Of a stretch of DNA of 64,000 nucleotides, positions 60,299 to 64,000 are shown piece by piece. Within the stretch, counting starts at the first letter, position 1, and the number at the start of each line of letters is the position of its first letter. A program made the translations under genes and the position numbers. The DNA is taken from assembly GCF_015070875.1 (NCBI RefSeq), contig NZ_JADDIV010000005.1, forward strand, positions 1 to 64,000, given 5' to 3'. Source of the stretch: Ramlibacter pallidus. Lineage in GTDB: Bacteria > Pseudomonadota > Gammaproteobacteria > Burkholderiales > Burkholderiaceae_C. The notes under the pieces are model-generated. The model had not been told where the DNA came from, did not search any database, and worked only from the letters and a program-made list of their open reading frames with translations.

Positions 60299-61369
60299 AT
60301 GAAGACCTATCGCATCGCCTGCATCCCCGGCGACGGCATCGGCAAGGAAGTCATCCCCGCCGGGCAGGAGGTGCTGCAGGCGCTCGCCGCCGCCGGGGCC
60401 GGCTTCGGTTTCGCGTTCACCAGCTTCGGCTGGGGCGGCGACTGGTACCGCGCGCACGGGCAGATGATGCCGGACGACGGCCTGGAGGCCTTGCGCGGCA
60501 TGGACGCGATCCTCTTCGGCTCCGCCGGCGACCCGCAGATCCCCGACCACGTCACCTTGTGGGGCCTGCGGCTGAAGATCTGCCAGGGCTTCGACCAGTA
60601 CGCAAACGTGCGCCCGACGCGCATCCTGCCGGGCATCGACGCCCCGCTGAAGCGCTGCACGCCGAGGGACCTGGACTGGGTCATCGTGCGCGAGAACTCC
60701 GAGGGCGAGTACGCCGGCGTGGGCGGCCGCGCGCACCAGGGCCACCCGATCGAGGTCGCCACCGACGTGAGCATGATGACGCGCGCCGGCGTGGAACGCA
60801 TCATGCGCTTTGCGTTCCGGCTCGCGCAGTCGCGGCCGCGCAAGCTGCTGACGGTGGTCACCAAGTCCAACGCGCAGCGGCACGCCATGGTGATGTGGGA
60901 CCAGATCGCCGCCGAGGTCGCGCGCGAGTTCCCGGACGTGCGCTGGGACAAGGAGCTGGTCGACGCGTGCACGGCGCGCATGGTCAACCGGCCGGCCTCG
61001 CTGGACACGCTGGTGGCCACCAACCTGCACGCCGACATCCTCAGCGACCTCGCGGCGGCGCTGGCGGGCAGCCTGGGCATCGCACCCACCGGCAACATCG
61101 ACCCCGAGCGCCGCTATCCGAGCATGTTCGAGCCGATCCACGGCTCCGCGTTCGACATCATGGGGCAGGGCCTCGCCAATCCCATCGGCACGTTCTGGAG
61201 CTGCGTGATGCTGCTGGAACACCTGGGCGAGCACGAAGCCGCCGCGCGGCTGATGCAGGCGATCGAGTCCGTCACCGCCGACCCCGCCCTGCACACCGGC
61301 GACCTCGGTGGCAAGGCACGCACGGCCGACGTCACGTCCGCGGTGTGCCACCGCTTGAAGAACCGCTGA
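60299..61369 (+). CDS. Tartrate/D-malate dehydrogenase (TtuC/DmlA family)
   Basis: A 356-residue NAD-dependent beta-decarboxylating dehydrogenase of the isocitrate/isopropylmalate family. It begins IACIPGDGIGKEV, with the substrate region RENSEGEYAGVGGR and the metal-binding HADILSDLAAAL; FEPIHGSAFDIMGQG is the NAD-binding signature. It acts on tartrate or D-malate. With the glycerate 2-kinase it would form a tartrate pathway. The ATG follows AAAGGACG. Confidence 0.92.
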   Translation: MKTYRIACIPGDGIGKEVIPAGQEVLQALAAAGAGFGFAFTSFGWGGDWYRAHGQMMPDDGLEALRGMDAILFGSAGDPQIPDHVTLWGLRLKICQGFDQYANVRPTRILPGIDAPLKRCTPRDLDWVIVRENSEGEYAGVGGRAHQGHPIEVATDVSMMTRAGVERIMRFAFRLAQSRPRKLLTVVTKSNAQRHAMVMWDQIAAEVAREFPDVRWDKELVDACTARMVNRPASLDTLVATNLHADILSDLAAALAGSLGIAPTGNIDPERRYPSMFEPIHGSAFDIMGQGLANPIGTFWSCVMLLEHLGEHEAAARLMQAIESVTADPALHTGDLGGKARTADVTSAVCHRLKNR

Positions 61370-61429
61370 TTCCAAGCCACGACGCCGGGACGCCGGCGAG
61401 TGGCGCATTCCCACCAAGGAGACAAGGCG

Positions 61430-62386
61430 ATGAACCGGATTCTTTCCCTGCTCGCGCTCGCGCTGCTGGCGCCCGCGGCCCCGGCACAGGCCCCGGCCTG
61501 TCCCGAGAAGAACGTGCTGTACTGGCAGGCCTTCCCGCCCGGCGGCGAGTCCGACCTGTCCGCGCGGCACCAGCAGGTGGTGCTCAAGAAGCGCTGTCCC
61601 GCCATCGACACCATCATCCAGTACAAGGCCGGCGCCGGCGGCGCGCTGATGTGGACGCAGATGAACCAGCTGCCGGGCGACGGCGCCAACATCGTCGGCG
61701 TCAACCTGCCGCACATCGTGTTCCAGCCCATCGAGGGCCAGGTGCAGTACAAGACCCAGGACGTCACGCCGGTGTTCTGGTTCCACTACACGCCGGACAT
61801 CCTCGTCGTGCCGGAGCAGAGCCCGGTGAAGACCTTCGACGACTTCATCAAGGCCGCCAAGGCGAACCCGGGCAAGCTCAGCCTCGGCGGCTCGGGCTCC
61901 AACTCCGCCAACCATGCCGCCCACGAGCGCATGAACAAGGCCTTCGGCGTGAAGACGATCTACGTGCCGTTCAAGGGCACCGGCGACATGGCCACTTCCG
62001 TGCTGGGCGGCCAGGTCGACGGCGCGATGACGTACACCGCCTTCGCCATCAACAACAAGACGAAGGTGCGGCCGCTCGCGGTCGCCATGGAGAAGCGGCA
62101 TCCGCTGATGCCCGACGTGCCCACGTTCAAGGAGCTGGGCGTCGACTGGGTGGACGGCGCCTACCGCGGCATCGGCGTGCCGAAATCGACGCCGGCCGCG
62201 GAACGCAAGCGGCTGTCCGACCTCTGGCGCTCGCTCAACAACGACCCCGAGATGAAGGAGCTGGCCGCGAAGAGCGGCTTCGAGCTGGTGAACGTCGGCG
62301 TCGAGGAGATGGACGCGTTCATGCAGGGCAAGGTGAAGCTCTACACGGAAGGCGCGGCTCTGCTGGGCCTCGGCGCGAAAAAGTAG
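61430..62386 (+). CDS. Bug/TctC-family tripartite tricarboxylate binding protein 3
   Basis: A 318-residue exported binding protein with a signal peptide (MNRILSLLALALLAPAAPA) and the Bug motif QAFPPGGESDLSARH, more divergent than the other two. It follows the ttuC-like gene after 60 bases, with GGAG 9 bases before the ATG. A hydroxy-dicarboxylate such as tartrate or malate is the likely ligand. No tctAB is nearby. Confidence 0.88.
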   Translation: MNRILSLLALALLAPAAPAQAPACPEKNVLYWQAFPPGGESDLSARHQQVVLKKRCPAIDTIIQYKAGAGGALMWTQMNQLPGDGANIVGVNLPHIVFQPIEGQVQYKTQDVTPVFWFHYTPDILVVPEQSPVKTFDDFIKAAKANPGKLSLGGSGSNSANHAAHERMNKAFGVKTIYVPFKGTGDMATSVLGGQVDGAMTYTAFAINNKTKVRPLAVAMEKRHPLMPDVPTFKELGVDWVDGAYRGIGVPKSTPAAERKRLSDLWRSLNNDPEMKELAAKSGFELVNVGVEEMDAFMQGKVKLYTEGAALLGLGAKK

Positions 62387-62434
62387 TAGTGATGTGCATG
62401 GCATGTGCGTGTGATGTGCGCTCACCCGCGGCGG

Positions 62435-62450
62435 GTAGGCAACTTCCTAC
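62435..62450. promoter_or_regulatory. GTAGG/CCTAC inverted repeat before the sensor kinase
   Basis: GTAGGCAACTTCCTAC lies 67 bases upstream of the kinase start, following two direct repeats of GTGATGTGC (62389-62424). It resembles the words at 2863-2878 and 4004-4035. Confidence 0.4.
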
Positions 62451-62516
62451 AAGGCGTGCCGGCATGGCGCTCTACCATGGAGGACTTCCCCGGCCCCTCC
62501 CCCCGCGCCATCCCCC

Positions 62517-64000
62517 ATGCCCCCTCCCTCGCCCGCGGCGTCGCAGCGCGCCGATGATTTCCTTGCCGGCGGTGGAGAGCTCGGCGCCCTGATCCGGGCG
62601 CACGACTGGCGCGGCAGCCCGCTCGGCGAGCCGGCGCAATGGCCGCGCAGCCTCAAGACTGCGGTGCGCATCATGCTCACCTCGCGCCAGCCCATCTGGA
62701 TCGGATGGGGCCCTGAACTCACCTACCTCTACAACGATCCCTACCAGGCGATCATCGGCGGCAAGCACCCGTGGGCCGTGGGACGGCCGACGTCCGAGGT
62801 GTGGAGCGAGATCTGGCAGGACATCGGCCCGCTGCTCGCCACCGCGATGGCCGGCGACGGCACCTACGTCGAGAACCAGCTCCTCGTCATGGAGCGCAAC
62901 GGCTACCCGGAAGAGACCTACTACACCTTCTCGTACAGCCCGATCCCGGGCGACGATGGCGCTCCGGCCGGCATCATCTGCGCCAACACCGACGAGACGC
63001 AGCGCGTGGTCGGTGAAAGGCAGCTGGCCCTGCTGCGGGAGCTCGGCGAGCGCACCGCCGACGCCCGCACGCCCGAGCAGGCCTGCGAACGCTGCGTCGC
63101 CGCCCTGGAGACCGACGCGCGGGACGTCACCTTCGCGCTGATCTACCTGGCGCCGCCCGGCGAGGAAGACCTGCGCCTGGTCGCCGCGCACGGCATCGAG
63201 CGCGGTGCACCGGGTGCACCGCTGCTGCTGCGGCCGGGCGCGCGGCCGTGGGCCGTCGCGGCCCGGGACGAAGAGTGCACCGTGGTGCCGCTGGATCTCG
63301 GGCTCGGCCCCTGGCCGTCCGGTGCCTGGCGCGAGCCCTCGCGCGAGGCCGTGGTGCTGCCGCTGGCGGCCGGTGGCGAGGCCGGCTCGCACGGGCTGCT
63401 GGTGATCGGACTGAGCCCGGTGCGCCTGTTCGACGAGGACTACCGGGACTTCCTGATGCTGGCCGCCAAGCAGGCGGCCGCCGCGGTCGCGCACGCGGAG
63501 GCGTACCAGGCCGAGCAGCGCCGTGCCGAAGCGCTGGCGGAGATCGACCGCGCGAAGACGCAGTTCTTCTCCAACGTCAGCCACGAATTCCGCACGCCGC
63601 TCACGTTGATGCTCGGCCCGCTGGAGGAAGCCCTCGCGCTGCGCGACGGGCTGTCGCCGCGGCATGCGGAACTGCTCGACCTGGCGCACCGCAACAGCCA
63701 GCGGCTGCTGCGCCTCGTGAACACGCTGCTGGATTTCTCGCGCATCGAGGCCGGGCGCGCGCAGGCCGCCTTCCGTCCGACCGCGCTGGCCGAGTTCACG
63801 CGCGAGCTCGCCTCCAACTTCGAGATGGTGACGGCGCGCGCCGGCCTCACGCTGGCGCTGTCCTGCCCGCCGCTGCCGCAGCCGGTGTACGTCGACCCGG
63901 GGATGTGGGAGAAGATCGTCCTCAACCTGCTGTCGAATGCCTTCAAGTTCACCTTCGAAGGCGGCATCTCGGTGCGCGTGGAGCCGACCGAGGACGGACG
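62517..64000 (+). CDS. PAS/GAF sensor histidine kinase (3' partial)
   Basis: The frame is open to the window end (494 codons so far). The N-terminal part (about residues 25-165: SPLGEPAQWPRSLKTAV, then PIWIGWGPELTYLYNDPYQ) is a PAS-like sensor domain often found in bacterial phytochrome-like hybrid kinases; residues about 180-330 form a GAF-like domain; a HisKA domain with the phospho-His in FFSNVSHEFRTPLTL and the start of the ATPase domain (NLLSNAFKF) follow. A membrane anchor is not seen. The start lacks a good ribosome site. Confidence 0.85.
   Translation, partial: MPPPSPAASQRADDFLAGGGELGALIRAHDWRGSPLGEPAQWPRSLKTAVRIMLTSRQPIWIGWGPELTYLYNDPYQAIIGGKHPWAVGRPTSEVWSEIWQDIGPLLATAMAGDGTYVENQLLVMERNGYPEETYYTFSYSPIPGDDGAPAGIICANTDETQRVVGERQLALLRELGERTADARTPEQACERCVAALETDARDVTFALIYLAPPGEEDLRLVAAHGIERGAPGAPLLLRPGARPWAVAARDEECTVVPLDLGLGPWPSGAWREPSREAVVLPLAAGGEAGSHGLLVIGLSPVRLFDEDYRDFLMLAAKQAAAAVAHAEAYQAEQRRAEALAEIDRAKTQFFSNVSHEFRTPLTLMLGPLEEALALRDGLSPRHAELLDLAHRNSQRLLRLVNTLLDFSRIEAGRAQAAFRPTALAEFTRELASNFEMVTARAGLTLALSCPPLPQPVYVDPGMWEKIVLNLLSNAFKFTFEGGISVRVEPTEDG

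Overview
The window is very GC-rich, densely coding chromosomal DNA of a free-living betaproteobacterium. Gene content and order (urtCDE with ureD, a complete sox cluster, several orphan Bug/TctC-type binding proteins, GlsB, DUF2917 and MYG1 proteins, and a short CCCTCCCCC-type palindromic repeat) point to Burkholderiales, most likely Comamonadaceae (Ramlibacter/Variovorax-like). That is inference from content; there is no rRNA or other marker here. I see no rRNA, tRNA, CRISPR array, transposase or prophage.

Layout, left to right. (1) 1-8.7 kb, nitrogen and small stress-type genes: the end of a urea ABC transporter operon (urtC partial, urtD, urtE), two tandem paralogous membrane micropeptides, two small conserved proteins, a NitT/TauT-type ABC transporter operon whose last gene is the urease accessory gene ureD, a GlsB-family protein and a DUF2917 protein. 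(2) 8.7-21.4 kb, sulfur oxidation: a hydroxyacid dehydrogenase, two YeeE/YedE transporters flanking the locus, a PhnD-like binding protein, a DsrE-like protein, an ArsR-family SoxR-like repressor, SoxH, then soxCD-soxYZ-soxAX-soxB. (3) 21.4-30.9 kb, mixed genes with a theme around NAD: two GNAT acetyltransferases, crcB, a divergent NAD-kinase-like protein translationally coupled to an SPFH protein, a divergently transcribed NrtR-like Nudix regulator with two inverted-repeat operators between them, a small PQ-loop-like membrane protein, a 7TM protein with a degenerate GGDEF domain, an MltB-type transglycosylase, a degenerate cyclase-like protein, and an NMN adenylyltransferase/Nudix fusion. (4) 30.9-47.5 kb, oxidative pectin and uronate catabolism: PL1 and PL10 pectate lyases, uronate dehydrogenase, two SMP-30 lactonases, glucarate dehydratase, KdgD, 2-oxoglutarate-semialdehyde dehydrogenase, a TRAP transporter, two Bug proteins and a GntR/FCD regulator. 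Three copies of a GTTGTA-type operator suggest one regulon. (5) 47.5-56.3 kb, purine and ureide breakdown: MYG1-family protein, M20 peptidase, an OHCU-decarboxylase/allantoate-amidohydrolase fusion, PuuE allantoinase, UraH, XdhC and a membrane-bound urate oxidase with a cytochrome c tail. (6) 56.3-64 kb: a roughly 380-bp imperfect inverted repeat, a glycerate 2-kinase, a LysR regulator, an unusual TIR-like protein, a TtuC/DmlA dehydrogenase, a Bug protein, and the start of a sensor histidine kinase that runs off the right edge.

How it fits together: the cell appears to scavenge urea and purines for nitrogen, oxidise thiosulfate for energy, and take up and oxidise plant-wall uronates and hydroxy-dicarboxylates, a soil or plant-associated lifestyle. 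The parts I consider least explained are the TIR-like protein (59102-60199), which has lost the expected catalytic glutamate and sits between a LysR gene and its usual partner; the NrtR/SPFH/NAD-kinase-like module (22725-25491); the palindromic repeat that has become part of the reading frame of an enzyme (51337-51378); and the large inverted repeat at 56341-56712.
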